Shown here one piece after another: positions 1-8,147 of a DNA stretch of 64,000 nucleotides. Source of the DNA: Celeribacter persicus (GTDB lineage Bacteria > Pseudomonadota > Alphaproteobacteria > Rhodobacterales > Rhodobacteraceae); NCBI RefSeq assembly GCF_003050785.1, contig NZ_QAOH01000004.1, forward strand, positions 62,001-126,000. The letters are read 5' to 3'. The stretch's first letter is position 1. The number at the start of each line of letters is the position of its first letter. The translations under genes and the position numbers were made by a program. The notes beneath the pieces are model-generated. The model made no database searches and had not been told where the DNA came from. It saw only the letters and a program-made list of their open reading frames with translations.

Positions 1-230
1 GCGATGAACGCCGACAGCCATCTGGAGCCATAAAGCGTTTCTGACGCGTCAAGCCCCGGCATCAGGAGCGAAAAGAACGATGCGGAAATCATCACCCCGG
101 CGGCAAAGCCCAGAAGCATGTCATAGGTGCGCTTCGACATAGACTTGTCGAACAGCACCGGAATGGCCCCCGCCCCGGTCATCAGCCCGGCCCCGAGCGA
201 GGCCAGTATTCCGATCCAGATCACACTCAT
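1..230 (-). CDS. ZIP-family metal transporter, N-terminal part (runs off the window)
   Basis: Reading leftwards from an ATG at 230 gives about 76 residues with no stop before the window edge. The product starts with a hydrophobic, glycine-rich segment, then has a short charged loop (FDKSMSKRTYD) and a second membrane segment of the form LLGFAAGVMISASFFSLLMPG. This matches the first two helices of ZIP (ZupT-like) transporters, which import zinc and other divalent metals across the inner membrane. The metal-binding helices 4 and 5 lie outside the window, so substrate cannot be judged. The gene is divergent from lldD and shares a 145-bp intergenic region with it. Confidence 0.75.
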   Translation of the reverse strand, partial: MSVIWIGILASLGAGLMTGAGAIPVLFDKSMSKRTYDMLLGFAAGVMISASFFSLLMPGLDASETLYGSRWLSAFI

Positions 231-323
231 GACACCCTCTCTGTTCGCGCTCACATTGTTCGCTTTCATGACAAGACACCAGTGGGAACCGGATTGCGCC
301 TTGGCTCCGCCCGGAATATGTGC

Positions 324-350
324 GAATTGGTCCGACAAGCAAACCAATTC
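324..350. promoter_or_regulatory. Inverted repeat GAATTGGT-N11-ACCAATTC, putative GntR-type operator of lldD
   Basis: Perfect 8-bp arms (324-331 and 343-350) lie 25 bp before the lldD start codon and about 95 bp before the divergent ZIP gene. The arms AATTGGT/ACCAATT match half-sites of FadR-subfamily GntR regulators such as PdhR and LldR, although the spacing (11 bp) is wider than the usual 3 bp. Control of lldD by such a regulator is inferred; no GntR gene is in the window. Confidence 0.45.
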
Positions 351-375
351 TCCACAATGACCCCGGGAGAGCATC

Positions 376-1539
376 ATGCCCGTCATCACCAATATCAACG
401 ACCTGAAACGGCTGCACAAAAGGCGTACGCCGAAGATTTTCTATGACTATTGCGAAAGCGGCTCCTGGACCGAGCAGACCTTTCGCGAGAACACCTCGGA
501 TTTCGATAAGATCCGCCTGCGCCAGCGCGTCGCCGTCGATATGGAGGGCCGCTCCACCGCCACCAAGATGATCGGCCAGGATGTCGCCATGCCGGTCGCA
601 CTCGCGCCCGTCGGTCTCACCGGCATGCAGCGCGCCGATGGCGAGATCAAGGCGGCGAAAGCGGCGGAAAAATTCGGCGTGCCCTTCACGCTGTCGACCA
701 TGTCGATCTGTTCCATCGAGGACGTCGCCGCGAATACCACGAAACCCTTCTGGTTCCAGCTCTACGTGATGCGCGATCAGGACTTTCTCAAAAACATCAT
801 TCAACGCGCCAAGGATGCCGGCGTCTCCGCCCTCGTGCTCACCCTCGATCTGCAAATCCTCGGCCAGCGTCACAAGGACCTGAAAAACGGTCTCTCTGCC
901 CCGCCGAAACTGACCCCCGCCGTGCTTGCCGATCTGGCGACCAAATGGACCTGGGGGCTGGAAATGCTCCAAACCAAACGCCGCGGTTTCGGCAACATCA
1001 TCGGTCACGCCAAGAACGTGGACGATCCCTCCTCGTTATTCAAATGGACCGCCGAACAATTCGACCCACGCCTCGACTGGGGCAAGATCGAAGCGATCAA
1101 GGAGATGTGGGGCGGGCCGCTCATTCTCAAGGGCGTGATGGAACCCGAAGACGCCGTCATAGCCGCGAAAACCGGCTGCGACGCCATCGTCGTATCAAAC
1201 CACGGCGGGCGGCAGCTCGATGGCGCGCTCTCCTCGATCCGCGCCTTGCCACCGATCCTCGACGCGGTCGGCGACAGCGTCGAGGTGCATCTCGACAGCG
1301 GCATCCGCTCCGGTCAGGACGTGCTCAAGGCCATCGCCATGGGCGCCAAAGGCACTTATATCGGCCGCGCTTTCATCCACGGCCTCGGCGCCATGGGAGA
1401 GGAAGGTGTGACCAGAGCGCTTGAGGTGATCCACAAGGAAATGGACATCTCCATGGCGCTCTGCGGACGCAAACACATTGAGGATGTGGACCGCGATATC
1501 CTCCGCGTGCCGGAAGATTTCGCCGGACGCTGGGCCTGA
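376..1539 (+). CDS. lldD: FMN-dependent alpha-hydroxy-acid oxidase family, probable L-lactate dehydrogenase
   Basis: 387 residues, the usual length of respiratory L-lactate dehydrogenase LldD, which oxidises L-lactate to pyruvate and passes electrons to quinone at the inner membrane. The FMN-binding barrel is complete: LAPVGLTGMQ near residue 75, FWFQLYV near 125, and the active-site block SNHGGRQLDG near 274-283 with the catalytic histidine, followed by the phosphate-binding G-I-R-S-G-Q-D region. GGGAGAG lies six bases before the ATG. The gene stands alone, with a palindromic operator candidate upstream and a convergent MFS gene after it. Other alpha-hydroxy acids (glycolate, mandelate) are possible substrates. 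Confidence 0.88.
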   Translation: MPVITNINDLKRLHKRRTPKIFYDYCESGSWTEQTFRENTSDFDKIRLRQRVAVDMEGRSTATKMIGQDVAMPVALAPVGLTGMQRADGEIKAAKAAEKFGVPFTLSTMSICSIEDVAANTTKPFWFQLYVMRDQDFLKNIIQRAKDAGVSALVLTLDLQILGQRHKDLKNGLSAPPKLTPAVLADLATKWTWGLEMLQTKRRGFGNIIGHAKNVDDPSSLFKWTAEQFDPRLDWGKIEAIKEMWGGPLILKGVMEPEDAVIAAKTGCDAIVVSNHGGRQLDGALSSIRALPPILDAVGDSVEVHLDSGIRSGQDVLKAIAMGAKGTYIGRAFIHGLGAMGEEGVTRALEVIHKEMDISMALCGRKHIEDVDRDILRVPEDFAGRWA

Positions 1540-1552
1540 TCCCGCGCTCCGA

Positions 1553-2713
1553 TCAACCGGGCTGCGTCTTGCCGGCAGGCAGACGCAGCACTGCCGGAAC
1601 GATCAGGGCAATCAGCCCCGCGACGGCAAGAAAAGCCACCCGCAATCCGAACTGTTCGGACAGGAAACCGATTGTCGAGGGACCGGCGAAAAAGCCGACA
1701 AACCCCAACATCCAAGCCCGCGAGATCGCCAGATCGCGCTGACCGGGCGACACGAGATGGCCCAGAAGCGAGGTCGCCGTCGGCACGATCACCGACATGC
1801 CGACGGCCATGAGTGCGATGCCAATGAGCGCCACAGCCTGTGTCGGAGCCTGCGACAGCACAAGCGCACCCAGCATACCGATCACCCCGGACCAAAGAAT
1901 GACCCGTCGTTCTCCAAGCGCCTGTGTGGTGAATTGTCCCGCGAGACGGAAGGCCGCCATGGTCAGTCCCAGCATCGCCGGGCCGAACCCGCCATGGCCG
2001 GGAGCAGCACCCAGTTCGCGCTCAAGAAACAGCGCCGACCAGCTCTCCACAGTGTTCTCCCCCACGAAGGACACGAACATCATTACCGCAATCAACAGGA
2101 CTGTCCCCCAAGGCAGGCCCTGCGCCACGACGTTCGCTTCGTCTCCTTCCGGTGTAAACGCCCGACGCTCAAGGGTCACCGCCCCCATCAGAGCCACCAC
2201 AAATCCCATCAGCGGAAAGATCTGCCCGGGGCCCAGCCCGGTGTGGCGCAACCCGGCAACGACAAGCGAGGCAATCCCGAAACTCAGGGAAAACATCGCA
2301 TGGTTGAGATTCATGAGATGCAAGCCGTGCCGCGTTTCAAGTGCCGAAATTCTCAGGTTGGCGCTAATATCGAAACTCGCCACGGCCACACCAAGCCCGA
2401 GCATGACCGGCAAAATCGCCCCCGGCGTCTGCGCCAGAAGCGGCAGTTGCAAGGCCAGAACCGACAGCGCCGCCAACACCGGCAAGGCAATGCGCCCAAG
2501 CCACCGGTTGAACCGTGGCGCCAGATACATCGCCAGCATCCCCCCTGCCGCCGAGCCCAGAAGCCCGGTGCCGAACAGCGCGTCAGAAGCCCCCGACTGT
2601 TGCTTGATCACCGGCACCATGGCGGCGAATGTGCCCCAGATCACGCCCGTGCCGCCCAACGCCATGAACGGCGCACGCGACACAGACATGGCACGAAGAA
2701 GAGACTCAGCCAT
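1553..2713 (-). CDS. MFS transporter
   Basis: 386 residues, nearly all hydrophobic, with about twelve membrane segments, the usual layout of a major facilitator permease. The first half starts with VSRAPFMALGGTGVIWGTFAAMVP and a short charged loop (APRFNRW) between helices 2 and 3; a longer charged loop (LERRAFTPEGDEAN) separates the halves. It resembles YbjJ-like MFS proteins of unknown substrate. A good ribosome site, GGAGG, lies six bases before the ATG. It converges on lldD with a 13-bp gap; that does not by itself suggest a shared substrate. Family is clear, substrate is not. Confidence 0.8.
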   Translation of the reverse strand: MAESLLRAMSVSRAPFMALGGTGVIWGTFAAMVPVIKQQSGASDALFGTGLLGSAAGGMLAMYLAPRFNRWLGRIALPVLAALSVLALQLPLLAQTPGAILPVMLGLGVAVASFDISANLRISALETRHGLHLMNLNHAMFSLSFGIASLVVAGLRHTGLGPGQIFPLMGFVVALMGAVTLERRAFTPEGDEANVVAQGLPWGTVLLIAVMMFVSFVGENTVESWSALFLERELGAAPGHGGFGPAMLGLTMAAFRLAGQFTTQALGERRVILWSGVIGMLGALVLSQAPTQAVALIGIALMAVGMSVIVPTATSLLGHLVSPGQRDLAISRAWMLGFVGFFAGPSTIGFLSEQFGLRVAFLAVAGLIALIVPAVLRLPAGKTQPG

Positions 2714-3104
2714 GAATGCCTCCGGAATTTAACGAAAAGCCGCTCTGCTCTCAAAAACCAAAGCGCTTTGGAATATTACGCCCGGCACCGTCATGCGTAC
2801 AAGAGCAAATTACGCAAAGACCTGTGCCCTTGCGCAGGCCCGACTTGCAATTCAGTCGCCCTGAAAGTCAGGGTGTTACGCTAGCGTCCCCGTCCCTCAA
2901 GGGGAGCGTCGAACGCTGCGCGGTGCCGCCCTGCATCCACAGATACAACGCGTCAACGCCCGCCAAGCCTGACCTCAAAACCACGCAGCGCAAAGATCCC
3001 AGGGAGAAATAGACCTTTCCATTTCGCCGATTCCCGTGTAAGGCCACGGCTTCACGCGGGACTACAGCCTTGGAGGAGTCCCGCCTCAACCTAGGAGAAT
3101 TAAA
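2714..3104. other. 391-bp intergenic region in front of rplY
   Basis: This gap separates the leftward MFS gene from rplY and should hold promoters in both directions. Small hairpins are visible: CCCTGA-AAG-TCAGGG at 2859-2873 and a stronger one at 3056-3084 (listed separately). No protein-coding ORF with a ribosome site and no tRNA-like T-loop was seen. Confidence 0.5.
3056..3084 (+). promoter_or_regulatory. Hairpin in the rplY 5' leader
   Basis: Perfect 8-bp arms GCGGGACT (3056-3063) and AGTCCCGC (3077-3084) enclose a 13-base loop, ending 20 bases before the rplY start and 7 bases before its Shine-Dalgarno AGGAGA. Position and strength suggest translational control of L25; this is inference from structure only. 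Confidence 0.35.
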
Positions 3105-3725
3105 ATGGCTGGTGAGATTCCTGATCTTATTGCCGTGGAACGTGCGGGGACGGGCAAGGGCGCCGCTCGCAAAGCTCGTCGTGAGGGCTACGTTCCGGGG
3201 ATCGTGTATGGCGACGACAAAGAGCCGCTGCCGATCAACATCAAGTTCAACGAACTGCTGAAGCGCCTGAAACAGGGCCGTTTCCTGTCCACCCTCTTCA
3301 ACCTCAAAGTTGAAGGTCAGGACGACGTTCGTGTGATCTGCCGTGGCGTGCAACGCGACGTGGTGAAAGACCTTCCGACCCACGTCGATTTCATGCGCCT
3401 GCACCGCAACTCCCGCATCAACCTCTTCATCCCCGTCGAGATCGTCGGTGAAGAAGCGGCTCCGGGCATCAAGCGCGGCGGTGTCGTGACCCACGTCCGT
3501 TCCGACGTCGAACTGATCGTGACCGCGTCCGACATTCCGGACCACATCACGCTGGACATCACCGGCGGCAAAATCGGCGATGTGTACCACATCTCCGACG
3601 TCAAACTTCCGGAAGGCGTGAAGCCGGTCATCGAACGTGACTTCGTGATCGCCAACATCGCGGCCCCGGCTGGTCTCGGTGGCGGTGCCGACGACGAAGA
3701 AGAAGAGGCAGCAGCGGAAGAATAA
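3105..3725 (+). CDS. rplY: 50S ribosomal protein L25/general stress protein Ctc
   Basis: 206 residues: the long (Ctc/TL5) form with an N-terminal L25 5S-rRNA-binding beta-barrel ([20 protein letters not shown] near residues 17-36) and a C-terminal beta domain, ending in an acidic tail rich in Asp and Glu. It binds 5S rRNA in the large subunit. AGGAGA lies eight bases before the ATG. The gene is followed by a strong intrinsic terminator. In many alphaproteobacteria rplY precedes pth, as here with one small gene between them, which fits a translation-related neighbourhood. Confidence 0.95.
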   Translation: MAGEIPDLIAVERAGTGKGAARKARREGYVPGIVYGDDKEPLPINIKFNELLKRLKQGRFLSTLFNLKVEGQDDVRVICRGVQRDVVKDLPTHVDFMRLHRNSRINLFIPVEIVGEEAAPGIKRGGVVTHVRSDVELIVTASDIPDHITLDITGGKIGDVYHISDVKLPEGVKPVIERDFVIANIAAPAGLGGGADDEEEEAAAEE

Positions 3726-3750
3726 TCCGCCGCCTTTCTACGAACGAATT

Positions 3751-3783
3751 AAAACGCGGGTTCCTCAGAACCCGCGTTTTTTC
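3751..3783 (+). terminator. Intrinsic terminator of rplY
   Basis: A-tract, stem AACGCGGGTTC / GAACCCGCGTT with loop CTCA, then a run of T. It lies 25 bases after the rplY stop. Because the next gene converges, the symmetrical A/T flanks could stop transcription from both sides. Confidence 0.85.
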
Positions 3784-3853
3784 ATGTCCCACGACGGTCA
3801 CGATCCCGGTGTTGCGTACCCCACAAAGCCCGGCGTACGACCGACAGGTCAAA

Positions 3854-4171
3854 TCAGTTCTCGATCAGAATCGTCTCGAACCCTTCGAACTGCGGCGGTC
3901 CGGCAAAAATCGAACGATCCCGGTTCCCGGTATTCTTATGGCTGTCCCTGAATTGTTCCGAAGTGGTCCAGTTTTCGAAATCCGCCTTGCTCTGCCAAAG
4001 CGTAAAGCTCGAATAAAGCGCATGATCATCGCCCACGGGCCCTTTCAGCATCCGGAATTCGACAAACCCCGGCAATTCCTTCAGGCGGCTCTCACGGTTG
4101 CGCCAGATGTCCTCGAACTCCGCCTCTCGCCCAAGCGCGATCCGAAAGCGGTTCATTGCGATATAGCTCAT
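3854..4171 (-). CDS. Antibiotic biosynthesis monooxygenase (ABM) domain protein
   Basis: 105 residues from MSYIAMNRF. The start at 4171 is preferred over upstream starts because GAGGAGA lies just before it. The product is a single ferredoxin-like ABM domain: beta strand YIAMNRFRIALG, helix EFEDIWRNRE, then GFVEFRMLKGP and YSSFTLWQSKADFENW, the typical small dimeric alpha+beta barrel that includes heme-degrading and quinol monooxygenases. The histidines and asparagines that define IsdG-type heme oxygenases cannot be assigned with confidence, so a specific reaction is not claimed. It lies head to head with pth and tail to tail with rplY. Confidence 0.75.
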   Translation of the reverse strand: MSYIAMNRFRIALGREAEFEDIWRNRESRLKELPGFVEFRMLKGPVGDDHALYSSFTLWQSKADFENWTTSEQFRDSHKNTGNRDRSIFAGPPQFEGFETILIEN

Positions 4172-4292
4172 GTCAGTCTCCTCATGGATGGTCTGGCGGG
4201 CATTTCGCTGGCTGTTCCGGGCAATAGATTGCAAGCGCCTGCCCCCGTCAATATGGTGCCTGTAACATGTCATAACAGAAGGGGAGCTCTCC

Positions 4293-4976
4293 ATGCGGCT
4301 CTTCGTCGGTCTCGGCAATCCGGGCGCGAAATATGCGGGAAACCGCCACAACATCGGCTTCATGGTGCTGGACCGGATCGCCTCCGATCACGGGTTTTCG
4401 CCTTGGCGCGCAAAATTTCAGGGGCAGACGTGTGAGGGACGTCTGGGGCGTGACAAGGTCATCCTGCTCAAGCCGGAAACCTTCATGAACCTCTCCGGGC
4501 AATCGGTTGGCGAAGCCATGCGATTTTACAAGCTCGACCCTGCCGATGTCGTTGTTTTTCATGACGAACTGGACCTCGCCCCCGGCAAGGTCCGGGTCAA
4601 GACGGGTGGAGGCCATGCCGGTCACAACGGGCTACGCTCGATCCATCAGCACATCGGCGCCGATTACGACCGGGTACGTCTCGGCATCGGCCACCCCGGC
4701 CACAAGGACCGGGTCGCGCCCTATGTCCTCTCCGATTTCGCCAAGGCGGATCAGGACTGGCTCGACGATGTGCTTCGGGGCTGTTCCGACGGGGCGCCAG
4801 CGCTTGCCGATGGTGAGGCAGCGAAGTTTTCCAACGCGGTCGCGCTCCGCACCGCCCCGCCGCGCAGTTCGACGGGCACGCAAACACCCAAGGCCAAGGC
4901 TTCCACCAAGACCGAGGAACCGCCCGCAGAAGACACCCGCTCCCCGCTCGAAAAGCTACGGGACAAGTTTCTATGA
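4293..4976 (+). CDS. pth: Peptidyl-tRNA hydrolase
   Basis: 227 residues; releases tRNA from peptidyl-tRNAs that drop off the ribosome. The family signature is intact: [18 protein letters not shown] at the N-terminus with the catalytic His near residue 19 and Asn near 9, [13 protein letters not shown] near residue 90 with the essential Asp, and [12 protein letters not shown]. The C-terminal 40 residues are an alanine-, lysine- and proline-rich extension common in alphaproteobacterial Pth. AAGGGGAG precedes the ATG. The stop overlaps the ATG of the next gene (ATGA), so the two are probably translated together. Confidence 0.95.
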   Translation: MRLFVGLGNPGAKYAGNRHNIGFMVLDRIASDHGFSPWRAKFQGQTCEGRLGRDKVILLKPETFMNLSGQSVGEAMRFYKLDPADVVVFHDELDLAPGKVRVKTGGGHAGHNGLRSIHQHIGADYDRVRLGIGHPGHKDRVAPYVLSDFAKADQDWLDDVLRGCSDGAPALADGEAAKFSNAVALRTAPPRSSTGTQTPKAKASTKTEEPPAEDTRSPLEKLRDKFL

Positions 4977-6013
4977 GCTGGCAAACGGCCTTCACGGCGC
5001 AGGCCCGGTCCTGCCGCGATCTCGGCTCGCCCTTCACGGCGATGCTGCTCGACAGTTTCGTCGCCTTTGGCCTGCCTGAAGGTCTGATCGGCACCCGCAT
5101 TGGCACATGGCCCGGCGACATTTCCAGCAACGGCGCTTCCGTGCCGTTGCGCCTTGCAGGCGCGCTGCACGGGATGGTGCTCGAAGGTTTGGATACGGAC
5201 CTGATGGCGCTCTACCCGCCGCGGGGTACACCCACAGAGGCACAGCTTCACAAAACCGCCTGCGCCGCCATCGCCCGGCACGAAGCCTATGTCGATCAAC
5301 GCCTGAACGATGCGCCGCAGACCAACGAGGTGGCCCGTGCCAGCGCGCTGATCCTCGCCGCCGATGCGCTTGCCGCTCATACCGGCCTGCCGCTCGTCCT
5401 GTCGGAACTGGGCGCGAGCGCGGGGCTCAACCTGAATTTCGACCGGTTCCGGCTTCCCTCTCCCGAAGGCGATTTCGGCCCGTCGAACAGCCCGGTGGTC
5501 CTGACACCCGACTGGCGCAGCCCCACGCCCACACCGCACGGCTTCACCGTCACCGAGCGACAAGGCGTCGATCTCAGCCCCCGCGATCCGGTGGCGGAGC
5601 GTCTGCGGCTTTTGTCCTTCATCTGGCCCGACCAGATCGCTCGTTTTGAGCGGATCAAAGCCGCGCTCGATCTCGCCACGAACCATCCGCCCAAGGTCGC
5701 CAAAGCCGACGCCATCGACTGGCTCGCAGAGCGCCTGTCGCAAAACCATCCGGGCCAGTTGCATCTCGTTTATCACACCGTCGCGTGGCAATATTTTCCG
5801 AAAGAGGTACAGGCACGCGGCGAAAGGCTTCTGGCGGAAGCCGGAGCACGGGCGAGTGAGGTGGCGCCTCTTGCACGTCTCGCCATGGAAGCGGACGGCC
5901 AAGCGCCCGGTGCGAAGCTCACGCTCACGCTGTGGCCCGACGGAACAGAGCACGATCTCGGACGATTTGATTTTCACGGGCGGTGGATCGACTGGCTCCC
6001 GCCGCAGTTCTGA
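4973..6013 (+). CDS. DUF2332 family protein
   Basis: 346 residues matching the DUF2332 family: N-terminal [13 protein letters not shown], central [19 protein letters not shown] near residue 145, and a late block [14 protein letters not shown] near 262. The central and late blocks look like the glycine-rich loop and a following strand of a Rossmann-type fold, so a methyltransferase-like architecture is possible, but no reaction is known for the family. It overlaps pth by four bases (ATGA) and is followed 11 bases later by a DUF2237 gene, so pth and both DUF genes probably form one operon. Confidence 0.75.
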   Translation: MSWQTAFTAQARSCRDLGSPFTAMLLDSFVAFGLPEGLIGTRIGTWPGDISSNGASVPLRLAGALHGMVLEGLDTDLMALYPPRGTPTEAQLHKTACAAIARHEAYVDQRLNDAPQTNEVARASALILAADALAAHTGLPLVLSELGASAGLNLNFDRFRLPSPEGDFGPSNSPVVLTPDWRSPTPTPHGFTVTERQGVDLSPRDPVAERLRLLSFIWPDQIARFERIKAALDLATNHPPKVAKADAIDWLAERLSQNHPGQLHLVYHTVAWQYFPKEVQARGERLLAEAGARASEVAPLARLAMEADGQAPGAKLTLTLWPDGTEHDLGRFDFHGRWIDWLPPQF

Positions 6014-6024
6014 CGGAGGACAGG

Positions 6025-6399
6025 ATGGAAAAGGCCCCTTCTCTCAACGTTATGGGCGGTGTGCTCACACCCTGCTCCCACGATCCCCTGACCGGATATT
6101 TTCGCGATGGGGCCTGCAATACCTGCGCCGAGGATCACGGCAGCCATACGGTTTGCGCCGTGATGACGGCGGAATTTTTGGCCTATTCGAAATATGTCGG
6201 CAACGATCTCTCGACGCCCCGCCCCGAATACGGTTTCGCGGGGCTCAAACCCGGCGACCGGTGGTGCCTCTGTGCCAGTCGTTTTCTTCAGGCGCATGAC
6301 GAGGGCTGTGCGCCGAAAGTGTCGCTGAGTTCCACCCATCTGAGCGCGCTCGACATTGTACCGCTTGCCGTGCTCAAACAGCACGCGCTCGGTCAGTAA
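6025..6399 (+). CDS. DUF2237 family protein
   Basis: 124 residues from MEKAPSLNVMGG, chosen because GGAGGACAGG lies just before this ATG. The product has the DUF2237 pattern: LTPCSHDPLTGYFRDGAC, a Cys-rich segment (CNTCAEDHGSHTVCAVMT), then GFAGLKPGDRWCLCASRF and a C-terminal LSALDIVPL. Length and motifs fit the family, which is soluble and of unknown function. Several conserved Cys and His suggest metal or redox chemistry, but this is only an inference. Last gene of the pth operon; the next gene converges. Confidence 0.8.
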   Translation: MEKAPSLNVMGGVLTPCSHDPLTGYFRDGACNTCAEDHGSHTVCAVMTAEFLAYSKYVGNDLSTPRPEYGFAGLKPGDRWCLCASRFLQAHDEGCAPKVSLSSTHLSALDIVPLAVLKQHALGQ

Positions 6400-6418
6400 A
6401 TGTTCGGTCAGTAAGTCC

Positions 6419-6934
6419 TCAGGCCACTTGTTCCGGCGTCTTCTCCGGAAGGAAGCGATCCTCCATCAGATCGTCGAGGAACAGACTCAAAAGCTGTGAA
6501 GCGCCATTGACGCCCGCCTTGCGATAAACCGCGTTGGTTTGCGCCTTGACCGTCCCCTCTGAGGTTTCACGCAGCCGGGCGATTTCCGCGATGGGAAAGC
6601 CCTTGATCAGGAAAAGCGCAACTTCGCGCTCGGCCGGTGTCAGACCCCATTCGGAGAACCGCTCCTCCATCACATCGGCAAAGGCCGAAGCAGCACGACG
6701 CAGTTTGTTTTCCGCCAGACTGCGCCGGATCATGGAGCGCCGAAGCGCCAGCCCTCCAACGATCACCCCGAGGATCAGGCCAAGGGCCGCACCCAGTTCG
6801 ATCACTTCGCGAATTTGCCAAGAGATAGGGCGGGCGCGCAGACCGAGGACGGATGCCACGATGTCGAACACGAAGAAAACGGCGCAGAAGCTCTGCACCA
6901 CAAGGATGATGGCAAGGACGGCACTGTCTTTCAC
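6419..6934 (-). CDS. Membrane-anchored LuxR-type HTH regulator
   Basis: 171 residues. Two membrane segments come first (about residues 5-30 and 45-65, separated by LRARPISWQIREVIELG), then a short linker helix and a C-terminal LuxR/GerE helix-turn-helix: LTPAEREVALFLIKGFPIAEIARLRETSEGTVK (about 100-132). There is no receiver domain. The DNA-binding domain would sit on the cytoplasmic face of the inner membrane. It starts 12 bases after the stop of an Asp-rich secreted protein gene, and a related Asp-rich gene lies further upstream on the same strand, so it may sense the envelope state in which those proteins act. Signal and targets are not visible. Confidence 0.8.
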   Translation of the reverse strand: MKDSAVLAIILVVQSFCAVFFVFDIVASVLGLRARPISWQIREVIELGAALGLILGVIVGGLALRRSMIRRSLAENKLRRAASAFADVMEERFSEWGLTPAEREVALFLIKGFPIAEIARLRETSEGTVKAQTNAVYRKAGVNGASQLLSLFLDDLMEDRFLPEKTPEQVA

Positions 6935-6946
6935 GAAATCCGGGCC

Positions 6947-7369
6947 TCAATCATCATCGTCATCGTCGCCGCCATCATCCTCGTCATCATCATCGTCGTT
7001 GTCATCGTCGTCGCCGCTGTCATTGTCGCGATCATCATCCCGACCGTCGTCACGGCTGGTGCTCCTGCGGTCACGATCTTCGCTGTCAGCATTACGGTCG
7101 TCATCACGGTCATCGTCGTCATCGACTTCCCAATAATCCCGGAGGATTTCTCCCGTCGCCGGGTTGATGATGATCTCCCGGCGCATCGTATCGTTCTCGG
7201 CCACGATCCGCGTCCGCCCCAGAAGGGTGCGCCCCATGGTAATCCTGCTGTAGCCCTGCGCCTTGAGCTGGGCGATGACCTGATCGACCACGCTCGCGCT
7301 CTGCGCGAGGGCGGGGGCCGTGATCAAGAAGCTCACGGCAAGGCCGGTGATGAAGAGCCTGCGCTGCAT
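6947..7369 (-). CDS. Secreted PepSY-like protein with poly-aspartate tail
   Basis: 140 residues. A signal peptide (MQRRLFITGLAVSFLITAPALAQ, cut after ALAQ) is followed by a PepSY-like module of about 60 residues: VIAQLKAQGYSRITMGRT, a strand RIVAENDTMRREIIINPATGEILRDYW. The last 55 residues are almost only Asp with some Arg and Asn. Such a tail should bind divalent cations in the periplasm or outside the cell (inference). The leader ACAGGAAAGGACA before the ATG is shared with the next gene upstream, which also has the same domain order, so the two are likely tandem duplicates. The tail is encoded by imprecise GAY triplet repeats, prone to length change. Confidence 0.75.
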   Translation of the reverse strand: MQRRLFITGLAVSFLITAPALAQSASVVDQVIAQLKAQGYSRITMGRTLLGRTRIVAENDTMRREIIINPATGEILRDYWEVDDDDDRDDDRNADSEDRDRRSTSRDDGRDDDRDNDSGDDDDNDDDDDEDDGGDDDDDD

Positions 7370-7457
7370 GATGTCCTTTCCTGTCCTCTCCCCAACTTAA
7401 CATAACGTCGACCTGCCCCACCATGGGACAGGCCGCTGATGTCATGAAAACAACCGA

Positions 7458-7916
7458 TCAGTCGTCATCATCATCGTCATCATCGTCATGGTCGTCGTCA
7501 TCATCGTTGTCATCACGATCATCATCATCGTCGTGATCATCATCGTCGTCGTCATCGCGATCGTCATACCGATCATCGTCGCGATCGTCATCGTAACGGT
7601 CATCGTCATCGGTTTCGACCTCGACACCGCCGACATTGTTCGTACGGTCGTCGTCATAGGCTTCGTCGCGCCATTCCTTCTGGCTCAAGACACGCTCGCG
7701 CTCCCGCACAACCTCGCCACTGGTATTGTCGATCCGCAGATCGACCTCCTTGCCGTCGATATAGACTTCAACCTCGGTATAGCGAAATCCACGGTCGATT
7801 TCGATCCGGGTCGCCCCCGGGTACATCGAGACGATTTCTTCCGTCGTCGGTTGTGCCACGGCCACCGTCGCCCCAAGCCCGGTGACGAGTGCTGAAATCA
7901 TGAGAACCTTATGCAT
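7458..7916 (-). CDS. Secreted PepSY-like protein with poly-aspartate tail (paralogue)
   Basis: 152 residues from MHKVLMISAL, chosen because the signal peptide starts here and AGGAAAGGA lies seven bases before the ATG. The signal peptide ends VAVAQ; then follow a PepSY-like segment (EEIVSMYPGATRIEIDRGFRYTEVEVYIDGKEVDLRIDNTSGEVVRE), a short linker, and about 55 residues of Asp with Arg, Tyr and His. Domain order and ribosome site match the next gene downstream. The pair and the membrane LuxR protein after them lie on one strand with small gaps. Role unknown; cation binding or a sensor input is a guess from composition. Confidence 0.75.
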   Translation of the reverse strand: MHKVLMISALVTGLGATVAVAQPTTEEIVSMYPGATRIEIDRGFRYTEVEVYIDGKEVDLRIDNTSGEVVRERERVLSQKEWRDEAYDDDRTNNVGGVEVETDDDDRYDDDRDDDRYDDRDDDDDDDHDDDDDRDDNDDDDDHDDDDDDDDD

Positions 7917-8096
7917 CTGAGTGTCCTTTCCTGTACTGTTGAACAAATTGGATGGTCGGGCCGTCTTGGCCTCGGTCTCGAATTTGCCCGGATTGCAGCA
8001 GGTCGGCTATTGGCATGAGGTTTATCGCGGTTTACGCGCTTGTCTCTAAACCTTTGGTATTCGGACATAAACTCAGGTTTAAAGGAGCCGATCAAA

Positions 8097-8126
8097 AGAA
8101 AAGCCGCCCCACAGGACGGCTTTCCC
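8097..8126 (-). terminator. Intrinsic terminator of trpB
   Basis: Read leftwards: stem AAAGCCGTCC / GGGCGGCTTT with loop TGTG followed by TTCTTTT, starting about 20 bases after the trpB stop. Confidence 0.8.
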
Positions 8127-8147
8127 CTTAAATACTGAACTTTTCGT

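Noticed and set aside
1478-2884. A 468-codon Arg/His-rich ORF on the plus strand
   Set aside because: Antisense of the MFS permease, which has clear membrane segments and a good ribosome site.
6815-7895. Plus-strand ORFs rich in Val and Ile that look like membrane proteins
   Set aside because: They are the antisense reading of GAY repeats (Asp tails) on the minus strand. The minus-strand genes have signal peptides, PepSY-like modules and good ribosome sites; these do not.
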